DNA from: Orychophragmus violaceus
Taxonomy: Eukaryota; Streptophyta; Magnoliopsida; Brassicales; Brassicaceae
NCBI GenBank assembly: GCA_030180135.1
Contig: CM058233.1
Span: 110,091,994-110,155,993 of the forward strand
Direction: 5' to 3'
DNA length: 64,000 nt
Below the pieces are notes generated by a model. The model saw only the letters and a program-made list of their open reading frames with translations. It was not told the DNA's origin and made no database searches. Positions 33,175 through 45,398 of this stretch are shown here, piece by piece. The stretch's first letter is position 1; each line of letters starts with the position of its first letter. Both the position numbers and the translations under genes were made by a program.

Positions 33175-33739
33175 CAGTGTTCAAAAAATCGCTAAGCACT
33201 AAGCAGGCAGCGACCCAACACCTAGTGCCTAAAACGTCTAGTTGAGGTCTAGACGATTTTAGACGGTATAAACATTTATAAAAATGATATATATTAGATA
33301 TATTGTACTATATACATAGTAGAGTTTAAATATTTTTAGTTTTAAAAATAGATTTAGAATTCAAATTACATCGAAATAACAAAAAATAAATTAAATTTAT
33401 CACTACATGACATTTGCTATCAAAATCTGTTAAATTTACGATATTTTTTTATAATAATAAACATTAATTTATGAAGTAAGAACTTATAAATTTAGTTATA
33501 TATAGTAAAAATTTAAAATTATACAGAAATAAACACAAAAAAATAAAAATTAAATGATAATTGGTTAAAGATCGTACAGAGCAGCCTAGACACGCCTAAA
33601 CCCGCTTAGGACCGCCTAGAACCGTTTAAACCCGCTTAATAACATAAACACATAATTCTAACGCTTAGGAGAAAATCGTCACGGTCATAGACCGTCTAGC
33701 GTCTGGACTTCGCTTACTAGACCGCTTTTTAGAACATTG
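33175..33739. mobile_element. hAT-type MITE with TAGAC/CTAGGC repeats
   Basis: 565 bp. The termini CAGTGTTCAAAAAATCG and TTTTTAGAACATTG form an imperfect inverted repeat. A perfect 8-bp duplication CCAATGAG lies at 33167-33174 and 33740-33747. The ends are rich in CTAAGC, CCTAGA and CGCCTA words in opposite orientation and the middle is AT-rich. There is no coding capacity. Confidence 0.85.
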
Positions 33740-33800
33740 CCAATGAGGTGACTGCTATAATTAAAAAAAAAAATTATAGTAGTGACTTTTTAAATCAAGA

Positions 33801-34034
33801 CTCCATCCGTTTCACAATAAATATCGTAATAGAATTATTTTTCGTTTTAAAATAAGTGTCGTTTTAGATTTTCAATGCAATTTTAATATAATTACTTATT
33901 TTAAACTTAACATTAAACAATGAAAATGTATACCAAAAATTTAATTAATTGTTAAGTGTATAATAGAATTTTAAATATATTTCTTAATTGGTGTGAAAAA
34001 CGTTAGAATCGCATTTATTATAAAATGGAGGGAG
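33801..34034. mobile_element. Second Stowaway-like MITE
   Basis: The left end CTCCATCCGTTTCACAATAA and right end TTATAAAATGGAGGGAG are inverted copies. Length (234 bp) and termini match Tc1/mariner Stowaway MITEs. The expected TA flanks are degraded (GA and TG), so the copy is older than the one at 28334. Confidence 0.65.
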
Positions 34035-35172
34035 TGTAATACATTCACAAAATCAAATTGATTGGTTATTTGGTTGTTCCGTAAAAACTCAATAACTGAT
34101 TGGTTTTGATTTATTTAGAAAAACATAATCTCGAGTTTGTGATTTTGCAAATATGTCAACATAGATATTTTTGCTTTGTGTAATATGATACAATTTAAAG
34201 TAAAAAAAAAAACTTATTTTCAATGTTGCATGAACAATCCAAATATGATTTTAAAATCGACCATTCCATTAGATTCTCGATAATCATTAACAATTTGACC
34301 GCAAAATGTTCATTTGGCAGACTCAATTTCCCTGATCAGAGTATAAACAAATTGGTCGTTGAGCGTCGGAAGTAAACAAAATAAAAGAAAACCAAAAATG
34401 ATTATAGAGTCAAAACTCAAATATTATACAAATCAACGCCATTCCTCAAGAATTTTACCAATCAAAAAAATTTGCGGAATAGGAAAAAAAAGCGAAAACG
34501 CAAAGTCTGCGTTTTCGTTTAAAAAAATACAAAGAAAAATTTATTAAGTGGAAAAGTGAACTATATGTAGATTATTTGTGGAATCTTAATATTCCGCCAT
34601 TCCGCAAAACTCATCCAATCACACAAAACTTATTCTACAATTTTTTTTTCCAGCAAATTTTAAATGATTTCCGCAGCTTTATTTTATTTCCATCATTCCG
34701 CGATTCCACGAGTGTTACCAATCGAAGCCAAAAAAGTAAAAAATCAGAATTTATATTTTTCTAATTATTAAACGTTAGGACTCATCACAAGATTCTCGTA
34801 GGAGTCAACGGCGCTTGACGGAACGGCGACCATTACTTTAACGGCGTCACTTTGTTCAGGAACTGGAAGTAACAAACAGTAACATCATATGGAATTCATA
34901 TTTAAACTAACTGCGATGTAGATATCATCGATCTTCAACTAAGTTGTGAGAGAATTTTGTCTTAAAACCATTGTTATATGATGTGTGTCCTGTCCTGTGT
35001 TTTAATTTGTAGAATCGATGCTCTGTGTTGTTGCTGCTATGTGGATGCATGTTGTTTCATATGCATTTGATTAAGTTCTAAAAAAATGTTTATTTTTTTG
35101 TCATTAAATCTCTGTTTGTATGTAATAATTTTTGTAATTTATGTGATTACTTTTTTGTCGCTTTAACATTAA
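34035..35172. other. Intergenic DNA, repetitive but unassigned
   Basis: Contains several ATTCCGC words and a small hairpin GCGAAAACGCA...TGCGTTTTCG near 34490-34519, suggesting an unidentified degenerate element at about 34330-34760. A GC-richer patch at 34795-34870 has no clear exon structure. Confidence 0.35.
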
Positions 35173-35596
35173 GGGGGTGTATTGAACTATGGATTTTAAG
35201 AGATTTTGAGGGTTTTTTTAAAATCTGCTGTTATTCAACTTATGATTTTAAAATGTCTTCCCAAATCCGGTGTTATTGAACTTGAGATTTATGTAAATTC
35301 ACTCAAAATCATTTACAATCCCCTGTTATTCAAACAAGAATTTGCTAAAATCATATCAAATCCACTGTTATTGAAAATGTTTTAAGTATTGAGATTTTAA
35401 TGACTACAGAGGGTTTTAGAAGATTTTAGGTGACTTTCTTAGTTAAAAATACAAAGATTCAAATCTCATGGTTTTAGCTGGGATTGTAAGTGATTTTAAT
35501 ACAAAATCATAACAACTCCTTTAAAATCACTCAAAACCATTAAAATCATTCAAAATTTTATAAAAAAATCAAATCACTCTAAATAACAAGTTCACC
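35173..35596. mobile_element. Foldback-like repeat element with AAAATC words
   Basis: The left end GGGGGTGTATTGAACTATGG and right end AATAACAAGTTCACC are related in inverted orientation, and TGTTATTCAACTT/TGTTATTGAACTT words recur internally. It is noncoding. No clean target duplication was identified, so the class is uncertain. Confidence 0.45.
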
Positions 35597-35897
35597 AAAG
35601 TTTTTAAGAGTTATCTTTTAAAATATGTATCACAATTTCTGAAGCTAAGTACAATATTTGTTGTAATTATACACCTTCACATAATACTTCCTCTCCACTA
35701 AATTATCATTATAACCAAAGTTTATATAAAGTCAACGAGTTCACAGAATTCTGGAATCCAAAAACCAAACAAAAAATAGATAATTCTTTAGAGCCAATAA
35801 AACAAAAACGATAAAGAGGAAAAAAAATATTGTCGATATGTAACATGTTGTTGGAAATGTTGAAATTTCAACTATTTTCTAATTAATTAAACAAATA

Positions 35898-37475
35898 CTA
35901 GATTTTGATCCGCGCTAAAGAAACGCAGATTTATATTTTTAAAAATATTTTTTATTGTAAATTTATATTTTTATAAAATAAATTTAATAACTATTTAATC
36001 TAATATATATTTAGTGAAAATATGATGAGATGGTGTTAAATGTGAGATTTTTTGCTTGATATTGTTTTATTATATTTTAGTATTCGTGATTCATTATTAT
36101 TTCTATTAGATGGTTAACTAACTTTATTGCTGTAAAAATGTTTGTGTATTTTATTTGATAAATTTTTTATTTAAGTTAATTTTAACTTAGTTCAACTCAT
36201 TATTTCATTATTAAAAGCCTTAAAAATTGTTAAAATCAAATGAAATTAGTTAATATATATTTTTAACATGTCTTCCAATAGTCAAAATTTATTTTTAATA
36301 GTATGGATAATTGAAATCGGTTAACTTTGTAACCGTCTTAAGATATATTTTTAACCCGTCTTAAGTTATATCTTATTTGATAATTTTTTATTTAAGTTAA
36401 TTTTAACTTATTTCAACCTATTATTTCATTGCTAAAAATTTGCTAAAATCAATAATCTTTGTATAGAATGTAATTTTAGCAATATAAGATGTTATATTTG
36501 ATATGCTAGGTTTTCGATTTAATTATATATATGTAACTACTTGTTTCAAATAGTATAGTTTTAACACGTGAATATGAATTTATTTTTAACTCGTCTTCTA
36601 GTAGTCAAAAATTGTTTTTAATAGTATGGATAATTGAAATCGGTTATTTTTTATTTAAATTAATTTTAACTTAGTTCAACCCGTTATTTCATTACTAATA
36701 TGAATTATTTAATATATTTTTTAACCCATCTTCTAGTAGTCCAAATATTTTTTTAATAGTATAGATAATTGAAATTGTTTAATCTATTTTCAATTTTTTT
36801 TATGTTTGTAATGGTCTAAATATAAGATTTTATGTTAATTTAATAGATAAAAATATAACTAAAATAATTTTTAATAAATTTTAATAATAAGTATGAATTC
36901 AATAATTATTTTCCTTAAATTAAGAAGTTAAAAATATTTTTACAAAATTTTGCTAGATGTATATATTAATTAAAAATAAGATACTAAAAGATATTGTGTA
37001 AATTGTGAAAATATATTTTGAATAAAGTTATAAATACAGAATATTTATATTAAAATATAATTAAATTATTTTATAATAATTTTAATATTAAATTCGAAAT
37101 TAATATTTATTTTTTATTAAATTTAAAAATAAAAGAGTCATTAGTTATAAATATAATATTCTCTAGTTTCGAAATATAAATATATTTTCTAATATCGAAA
37201 TATAAATATTTTTTACCATAAATATAATCTAATTTCGAAATATTTTTTAGTTTTGAATTTATATTTATAATAAAAAGATATTATAAATATATTTTTGAAC
37301 AAAATCATTAATTAGAGAATATTTAGTGTGACCCATATATAATCTAAAATCTAATAATTCCAAAATACCCTTAATGAAGTTTAAAAATTCTTATTAAATA
37401 CAGTGGCACAAACCGTAATATAACACATGACTAAAGGTTATTTTATAAAAGAGTCAGCTGTTTTAATAATATAGA
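35898..37475 (-). mobile_element. Non-autonomous Helitron
   Basis: On the minus strand it starts TCTATATTATTAAAACAGC (at 37475) and ends GCGCGGATCAAAATCTAG (at 35898), with an imperfect short GC stem (CTGCGTTTC...GCGCGG) just before the CTAG terminus. The host bases are A before TC and T after CTAG, the Helitron A/T insertion rule, with no target duplication. The interior is about 1.5 kb of AT-rich DNA with three spaced copies of a TTAATTTTAACTTAGTTCAAC-like repeat (about 36175, 36395, 36658). There is no Rep/helicase. Confidence 0.72.
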
Positions 37476-38166
37476 TGTGTAAAGGGACTCGGCCACGTTG
37501 CCGTGGGTGGATATATATATTTTTAACGTCGATCCATCTTGGTTAAACCAAATTTAATCCGCTGAAAGGGAGATTCCGAAAAGTTTTTTCAATCGAGATA
37601 GTCTGGCTTATATGGGAGAATAACACGTTTCGAATCCGGACTTCCTTCGCTAAGGAATCAGCACGGAAGTTCCGTGGGTAGATATCGTTTTATCAAAATT
37701 AGGAAAAATGGACAATGTCAGAACACTTTGTGATCACTTCTGAACCAAAAGAATAAGCACTTGGCTATTAGCTAATGAGTGGATGGATAATGGATCTGTT
37801 GGATTGTATGAACTGTTGACCTAAACATGTCACATCAGAAAAGGGGAAAATGTTTCAACTCTCGTTGCACAACAAAAATAAAAATAGAGAGCACCATTTA
37901 TAGGGTCGTATGGACCAGTCTGGTAACATGTCACTTATTAAATTAACCCAACCCAAGAAATAAAGATTGAAAGGGTTTACATCTCTCTCAAGAGTCAAAC
38001 CCAATGCAGACTCCAACACCACAGTAACCCAAATTTCCTATATAATTTTTCATTTTACCACCACATAATTTAATAATACCCAAAAAAACTGATAGAGCCA
38101 TTAAAATGAATGAAATGCGTTAAGTCACTTATCACCAGTCAAGTGATATATTGATTTTGGAACATG
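37476..38166. other. Intergenic DNA and DRP3A 3' region
   Basis: No exon-like segment. The right 300 bp presumably hold the DRP3A 3' UTR (minus strand). Confidence 0.4.
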
Positions 38167-41100
38167 TCAGAATCCATATCCGTTTTGGTGTTGATCTCCT
38201 GCTCTTCTTGATCTTCTTCCCGTACCCGGAGATGCAGAGTATGATGAACTGCTAGTGGAATACATCGAAGAAGATGGCGGCAAGTCCAGATGTTTTGACA
38301 CGGCTGTTGTATCTGTACCACGGTTGGACACTGCTTCTGCTTCCAAAGGCAACTCATCTAGTGTCTGTTTAACACAAACGGAACGAGTTTTATATGATTA
38401 ACTGCATGCACAGAATAAGGTCTAGCTGAGAACATACCCTGTAAGCTTGCTGAAGAATGTGGAGTGTCTCCTGAGTGCGTTTCCTCTTAACTGCTATCTC
38501 ACCTGGCTCTTGCAGCATTTCTTCAAACAAGTTCTCCCTGCACCAGATGATATGATATGACTACCCAGTAATAAGAGACTATACAAACACATATGTGAAG
38601 CATTAAAAGAAAACACACTCATCACCTGTAAAGCTTCCTGATGAAGACATTGTGCAGCTCACGTTTCGTGTGGTTTACCTGAGTATGATACATAAATGGT
38701 ATATCAGTATCTTCAGAGTTCGGTTACTTTAAGACAGCAAAACTGCTTTGCATTTGTAACTCGTCATCGAGGTACTAATATACTGTATGAGTACTGAAAG
38801 GAACTTTGTGGAGGTATGAAGTACTTGCCAGGAAATGCATGATTGCTTTTGGTACCGAGTCCTCAATATTCTTCCTCACAATGTCATAGTATGATTTAAG
38901 TAACAGCTTTGTTATCTGAATCTCCACATCTTCCTGTTCTGAATGGGTTTCGGATGGCCTCAGGACAGCTGGGGGCTTCAGGAAAGCAAAGCAAACAAGC
39001 ATAAGTTGAATAGGTAAAACATGTATGGGCAATATCTAAGACAGCACAGAAGACACACCTCCTTCAGATAGATCATCGATAAGTTCTGAGGCATATCCTC
39101 AACAGCTTCACTGAATGGTTTGTTAGAGAAGTTTTCTTTGTTAACTGCTCGATTATCACCCCCTCGAAAAATTGAAGGAATACCCCACCTTGAATCACTC
39201 GCATTTGCTATCAAGTATTGTCCAATAAAACCACAGTTAAAGACTGCCCAGAATTTCTAGCTCTTAAACACATAGATACAACAATTACCAGCTGGTGCAG
39301 CTTTTTCAGTATCTGCAGATACAACTCCCTGGAACATGTAATGGAGAAAGAGTCAAATACCAACTCTTTCGCTTGACAATTTCTAATTTGCTCATGGGCG
39401 TTAGTGCCAACCCACAGTGCATGAATATATATATATATATAACTACATAACATAATAATGACATACCTGATCCACAACAATTCCATTAGCTTGTCTTCCT
39501 CCGAGAAAAGATCGAGATTTCACCTGACTTGCGGAAGAAGAAGAAGATGTTCTCTCAGGCTCCACTGTATCCTGTTACATCAAACTAAACGCATAAGAAA
39601 CACTGCAGAGCATATAAGAAACACACAACTAATTTTTATAAGTACAAAACTAATTTTTATGTGCTGCTCAAAGTACTTCATACCCTTGGTCGTGCCACAG
39701 GATGGGGAATCCTAGAAGACTTGACATGTTGCATTGCAACCTCCACGGCCTTGGTTCCACCAATAAAATTTGGATGTGAAGTGTTTATGTAATCCATCTG
39801 CAAACAACACGCAAGACATTGGCATTACCATTGAAGAAATCAAGACCACCAGCACTGATAATTTACTTCAAATGTAAAAGAAACTAGTGAATCAAATAAC
39901 GAGAAAACCACTGCTCAAGATAAGAAAAGGCTCCTAATCAACCAACATGAGAAAATATCAGTTTGTGCTCCTTATACACAAAATAAGATCTCAACTAATA
40001 AGTTATTTATGAGTAAATGACGTCAATTATCATAGGGATCTCTAATTCAATTATACAGACCTCCATATCAATGATATCCCCAATCATTGCTTCTGAGGGT
40101 TCAAGACCTTCTCGCAGGAAATCCCCGATAACCTCATCCATGCGCTTTCTCAGGACCGGGAAGCGCTGTAACTCATTCATCATACATCTATGGCTAATCT
40201 GTAGAGAAGTTCAAATTTATGAAGAAAATGAAATTACGATTACCATTTATCAACAACCAAAAAACAAACCTCACCTTTATGAGCTCATCAAAAATGAACC
40301 TAGCACACTGAAGGCTAGGATCTAACAAACGAGATATCTGCCTCCTAACAAGAACTTCAAATGGAACCTATGCAGAAAAGTTTGAAGTCGATAGATTGTA
40401 ATTAGATATCCTGGGAAGTAAAAAGATAAGGAAATATATGCATGCTTGAAAGACATGACAACCAGGATGACATCCAAACATGATTAGAAAATATCAAGAA
40501 ACCTACGTCTGGAACAAATAATGCGGATCTTGGACCAGTTGCATTCTGGATTGCAGTCCGAATATCATCATCTGTCAAGTCTTCGCATGGATCAACCTCC
40601 TGAAAAGCAATGTAAAGGAAGTCCATCAATCTAAATTCAAAGAAATCCACCTCGAGTAGCTCTGACAATTGAAAAAAGCTAAATTTGTGGAATCGAACCT
40701 CCAAACTCTTAACAAAGATTGATTGGAAAATATAGTGAATTCTTGCTCCTCCGGAGAGCTCCGATGTAGACATTTCTTCACTCTTCCCTTCCAACAATGA
40801 AGAGTATGCTGTTTAAAAAATTTAACCATGAGACTCACTATGAACCAAAAAGGCATTAAACAAATATCCATTGTCTCAACTAAAATATCATCATCAGATA
40901 TTACCTTCACAGTACTTTGAAAGAAAGTTGAGGAGAAGAGCTCCTTGACCAGCCTAAACATTTCGAGGACAGTAAAGACACACGTAATAGGATTAGTTCG
41001 ACTATTTAAAGATTTTTTTAAAAATCATAAAAACGAAGCAAGTCATAAAGAAGTGAAAAAAAGAAGCATATCAAGAATTCAATTCAAAATGTAATGCTTA

Positions 41101-43367
41101 GAATAAGCTAACTACATATTGGCCAACAATATTTCCTAAAAATAATAACACCTTCAAATGAAAGTTCTACCAGATGAAGATTTCTTTTTGTAGTCTAAAA
41201 ACAAGATACTCCATGAATGTCATGTACACAGGGCACATGCATGAGCAAATAGTCTGGAAAAGTAAAATTGTACTCAAACGGAAAAGATTGAGCAAAATAC
41301 ATTATAAGGTAGAACAAGCGGTAAGTTACCAAAGCCAATACCAGTGTCATTCTTAACAAAGAATTCGGTAAATGATCCGCAAACTGGGTAATGAATACAT
41401 ACCTTGGACTCTGTAATTTCACCATAGCTTTGATGCTCCTTAGCTGTAGCAACTAAAGCATTACTTATACGCGACTTCAGATCAGGAAGCAGAACCTTGA
41501 TATGTTGAACAAGAATCTAGAAAAAATGCAACAGCATGGCTAGCTTCTATTAGTCATGTTCTAATATAATACGTACCAATGCCATATATGAAGTCTATTA
41601 GAACGAAAAGAAACTAGTCAGCAACAACAAAAATGTTCAGTATTTGAATCAACTTTCATAATAAACAATGATCTTGATTATCAGAAATATACTTGTCTAA
41701 AAAGGTGAATAATGCATATAAAACTCTAACATCATCTCATAATAGATATTTATCCAGAACGCTATCCCTTATGTTGTACTGAACAATGAGTTAATGATAA
41801 CTCTCAAGATTGCAGAAATACCTGATTTAACTTCTTCGCTAGCTGAGGGATACCCAGACGATCAGCAAGACCATGATAAGCCTGTGTAGTACCCCAAAAA
41901 AAAACTTGAATCAGGACAAATCGAAAGAGTATCAGGAAGGGAGTTGGCAAATTGATGGAATCATACTGGACGATTCCGGAAGAAATGCTCTTCTGCGCTA
42001 AGTGCTTCCTTGACTGAAATGTTATCTTCAATATCCTGTTTATTAAAAATAAAGACCAAAGAAAATTTTAATGTTGTGTGAATGCAGAGCCACAAAGTAA
42101 AAGCAAAAGAACCATCATCAGCATTGAAATGATGTGGTTTGAGTCTAAGTAATCAAGTAAAAAGTAAAGGAAGATTCGGTATACTATATGATAGCAACAC
42201 AAACGTAAGACATATAAGCACAAGACCACAGCTTTACCTTCTGGCAACGGTTCACGACTCCCACATATCCAAGTCGTAGAGGCACAACTTTTCCAAGAAG
42301 TAGATTACGAGCATCTGTACCTCTGTCCATGATATCCAGCTGAAAACATTAAGAAAAAATATAGTTATATAAATGAAAAACGTGGACGGCTATCTTTATG
42401 ACCAAACTACAATGATAGTAAACAAACATCCGGACAGGGGCTATATACCTTTGTGATAACACCTATTGTTCTGTGACCTGGAGACAATATACATACATTA
42501 AAAGTGAAGATGAGTAATGTCAAATACAGCCCATTAAATAGATCATTGTTAACAGAACTTACCATCAGGATCGGCGTTTCCTGCAATCTGAAGGGCATCT
42601 GAGTTTGCCAAATCAGAATTTGCGGGAGTAACAGCCAGTATCAAGCAGGTAGGTTCCTTGATGTAAGACAGGATCATGGTTCTTATACGTGCTTCAATGT
42701 CAGTTGGCTGGTCACCCACAGGCACCTTGGTGATACCAGGCAGATCCACAAGTGTGATATCCAATACATTAGGGGAACATATCTTTAGACGAATCTGTTT
42801 ATCTGATACACCTTTGTTCTCTCCTGCTAGTCTATTCGTCTCAGCCTACAAAGGCAATGCGTCCAATACAAAAGCAAGCTATTACAAAGGGAAACGAACT
42901 GGACCAAGATGGTATCAATCAAACAAAGACATAGAAAGAAGGAATTTCAAAACAAAAACCTCAATTTCGCGACGAATCTCTGAGAAGTCATAGATACGAT
43001 TGCTTTCACCCAGGTGAAGAAACTCTCCCCACTCGTCATCAGATCCGCCACTAGACTTGCCTTTCGTCTGGACAAGCTGGAGAACAAGAGGGCGACGAGT
43101 GCAGATATCACTACCTCGAGGGAGAAAGTCTCGACCCACGAGTGCTTCGAGGACGCTAGACTTGCCACTGCTCTGGCTTCCGACGACAGCTACCTGAGGA
43201 AGCTTGATGGCAGACTTGCTTCCCAGCTGAGCGAATATGTCTTGTAGCTTATTGACAATCGGAATCACGGAGGATCCCAAAGGTGCGGCTTTGCTGGTGG
43301 CGGCGGAGGGGGAAGAAGGTGGAGGCGGAGATGGAGGAGTCTCACCGGTTAGGTCTTCAACAGCCAT
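38167..43367 (-). CDS. DRP3A: Dynamin-related GTPase DRP3A
   Basis: Twenty exons join in phase to 817 aa: 42960-43367, 42563-42845, 42449-42477, 42238-42339, 41967-42035, 41822-41881, 41403-41516, 40905-40953, 40699-40808, 40507-40599, 40275-40367, 40061-40198, 39684-39797, 39467-39571, 39289-39328, 39059-39207, 38829-38975, 38626-38678, 38438-38537, 38167-38364. The GTPase domain has G1 GSQSSGKSS (63-71), G3 DLPGIT (170-175) and G4 TKLD (239-242). Dynamin middle domain, a variable serine-rich insert and the GTPase effector domain follow. DRP3 proteins divide mitochondria and peroxisomes, recruited by FIS1-type adaptors. The Ser-rich C terminus ending QNGYGF favours DRP3A over DRP3B. All introns are GT-AG except the one after exon 17 (GC-AG). 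No damage is visible. It is out of Arabidopsis order here. Confidence 0.95.
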
Positions 43368-43690
43368 CGATGGATCGGATTTGAATGATAAAGTTAGGGC
43401 TTTACTCGATTGGAGAGGGTCAATACTCGATTTCGTGCTTAGTGTATTGGGAGAAGACAGATCCTCCTCTCTCTCTCTCTCACACGAATGAATGATAGAG
43501 CAAAGTTTTATTTTTTTGACGGTGTTTTTATATCTATAGTTTTACTTTTTCATCAAGCTCTCTTTTTTCATTTTTTTCAAGTTAGGTCTAAATAAAAAAA
43601 AATTACTTGGGCCTAAGAGTTTGGAAAACGTGATGAAGCCGCATCTCGATCCCGATTTTTTTTGTAAAAATATATTTTCAATTTTCGATA
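43368..43690 (-). promoter_or_regulatory. DRP3A leader and promoter
   Basis: Contains a GA-rich (GAGAGAGAGAGAGG on the minus strand, about 43466-43479) leader just upstream of the start codon, then AT-rich DNA. No other gene was seen. Confidence 0.4.
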
Positions 43691-44460
43691 AATTGCAAGC
43701 TTTTTAAATTATAAGGGGTATTTTCAATTTTAGAAACAAATAATCTTAGGTTTCTGTTCAGGTTCGATTTAGAATTTTGAAATTTTTAGATTTTTGAAAT
43801 TTTTTTGAACACTAGGTTTACTATTCTATTCAAATTTTTATGAGAATTATTACATCGACAATTCTAACAGCTGGCAATTTATATCGTTCTATAAAGATCC
43901 ACGTTTCGAACCCTAGATATTCTGGTGTAGAAGCATTAATAAACCCTTAGTCAAACCACTAGACCAAGAAAACTTTTACCGATTTCGGAATTTTGGATCC
44001 AAATGTATAAAATCTATTCGAATATTTTAAAATTTTGATTTATGTTCGGTTTCATTCGAATTCGATTTGATTCTGAATACCTAAAAAAGTAAAAATTAGT
44101 TGATTTAAACAAAAACTATATTAAATTTATATATAATAAATATTTCATATATTTTGAATAATTTAATAATATTTGTTTAAAATTGAATTTGTAATTATAA
44201 TTTTAGATAATTCTGTTATTAAATCTAAATATAATTAATATTAAATCTATATATAATTAATATTTTTGATATATAATTGTAGTTCAAATATTTAAGATAT
44301 TCATTCGGTTTCAAATACAGATCAAATTTGGTTTCGGTTCTTTGGATATAAAGATTTAGGATCCATTCAAATATTTTATTGGTTTGTTTTGAGTTCAAAT
44401 TTTATTTTTTGGTTTAGATTCATACTCAGATTTCACGTTTTTTTTTTGCCAAGGCCTAAC
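43691..44460. mobile_element. CGGTT/CGAAT-rich hAT-like remnant
   Basis: Repeated GGTTCGATT, GGTTTCGGTTC and TCGGTTTC words resemble the element at 952. The right end reads GCCAAGGCCTAAC, comparable with the CAGGCCTA terminus there. The left end was not resolved. A SINE-like unit appears to be inserted in it. Confidence 0.4.
43845..43972 (-). mobile_element. tRNA-derived SINE, minus strand
   Basis: On the minus strand an A-box-like TGGTCTAGTGGTT (about 43957-43969) is followed some 45 bp later by a B box GGGTTCGAAAC (about 43913-43923). Both RNA polymerase III promoter boxes are recognisable with slightly enlarged tRNA spacing. A clear A tail or target duplication was not found, so the boundaries are approximate. 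Confidence 0.5.
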
Positions 44461-44825
44461 AAATAAATATGAAAGTGTAGATAAAAAAACATAAGTGAGA
44501 TAAGCTCAACTAATTTGAGTTTTTTTCGGGCCTAAAGATGCATTCATTGGCCCAAATGAGCTAAGGATACAGGGATAAACAACTGGGCTAAGGAGTTACA
44601 AAATGGGCTTGAGAGCTCTAAAAGATAAGATTATAAGAAACAAATGTCCAACACGTGGGAAATTAAGTGTTCCAAGTATGTAACTTTCTCATCAGATTCA
44701 GACATATTAATCTGGAGGTGAGAGGAGAAGACAGATCATCCCTGTCATCGAGCTGTCTTCTTCCGATTTGGAAACTGTCAAAAGGTCTCTCTGCTTTCAA
44801 TCCAATCCACAAGGAAGAAGAAAGA
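44461..44825 (+). promoter_or_regulatory. Upstream region of the Costars gene
   Basis: Intergenic sequence with two short GGGCC(T/C) words near 44530-44590 (site II-like TGGGCY motifs typical of housekeeping plant promoters: TGGGCT at 44585, TGGGCC reverse at 44551). The transcribed leader is CT-rich near 44750. These motifs are suggestive only. Confidence 0.4.
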
Positions 44826-45264
44826 ATGAACGTAGAAGAGGAGATTCAGAAGCTTGAGGAAGAGATCCATCGTCTTGGTTCTCTCCAGTCCGATGGTTCT
44901 TACAAGGTCTCTCTCTCTCTTGATCCTCAAATCTTCTGGGATCTGTATCCTCAATCCACCTACTCTTATCGAAAGATTGCCCATTTTTCTCTCTTTGTGA
45001 ATTGTTAATTGATGATATGTTTAAAACATAAGACCCTGAGGATTTTGATTTGTGGAATCTCAGGTGACGTTTGGAGTGTTGTTTAATGATGATCGATGTG
45101 CCAATATCTTCGAAGCATTGGTTGGAACATTGAGAGCCGCTAAGAAGCGCAAAATAGTAGCTTTCCCTGGTGAACTGTTGCTCCAAGGTGTTCACGACAA
45201 GGTTGAGATCACTCTCCGACCACCTCCACCTCCACCTCAAGCTGTCGCAGCCACTTCCTCCTAA
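44826..45264 (+). CDS. Costars-family actin-associated protein (At4g33640-like)
   Basis: Two exons, 44826-44906 and 45064-45264 (AAG/GTCTCT and TCTCAG/GTGACG), give 93 aa, the expected size. The N terminus is a short acidic helix (MNVEEEIQKLEEEIHRLG). The Costars domain follows (VTFGVLFNDDRCANIFEALVGTL, KKRKIVAF, ELLLQGVHDKVEI). The tail is proline-rich (RPPPPPPQ) and ends AATSS. Costars proteins resemble the C terminus of ABRA/STARS and are linked to actin organisation. The plant function is little known. It is head-to-head with DRP3A, and I recall the two Arabidopsis homologues as immediate neighbours, so they probably moved together. Confidence 0.93.
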
Positions 45265-45398
45265 GTTCCCTTTTTTGTGTGTAATGAAATGATAAAACTC
45301 GAAGATCAATCAATGGTTTCCTTTGCTTCTCTATATTTGAATCACATGATATAAGCTTGTGCTCATTTTCCAGTTGTTGCAACATTTAACATGACAGA

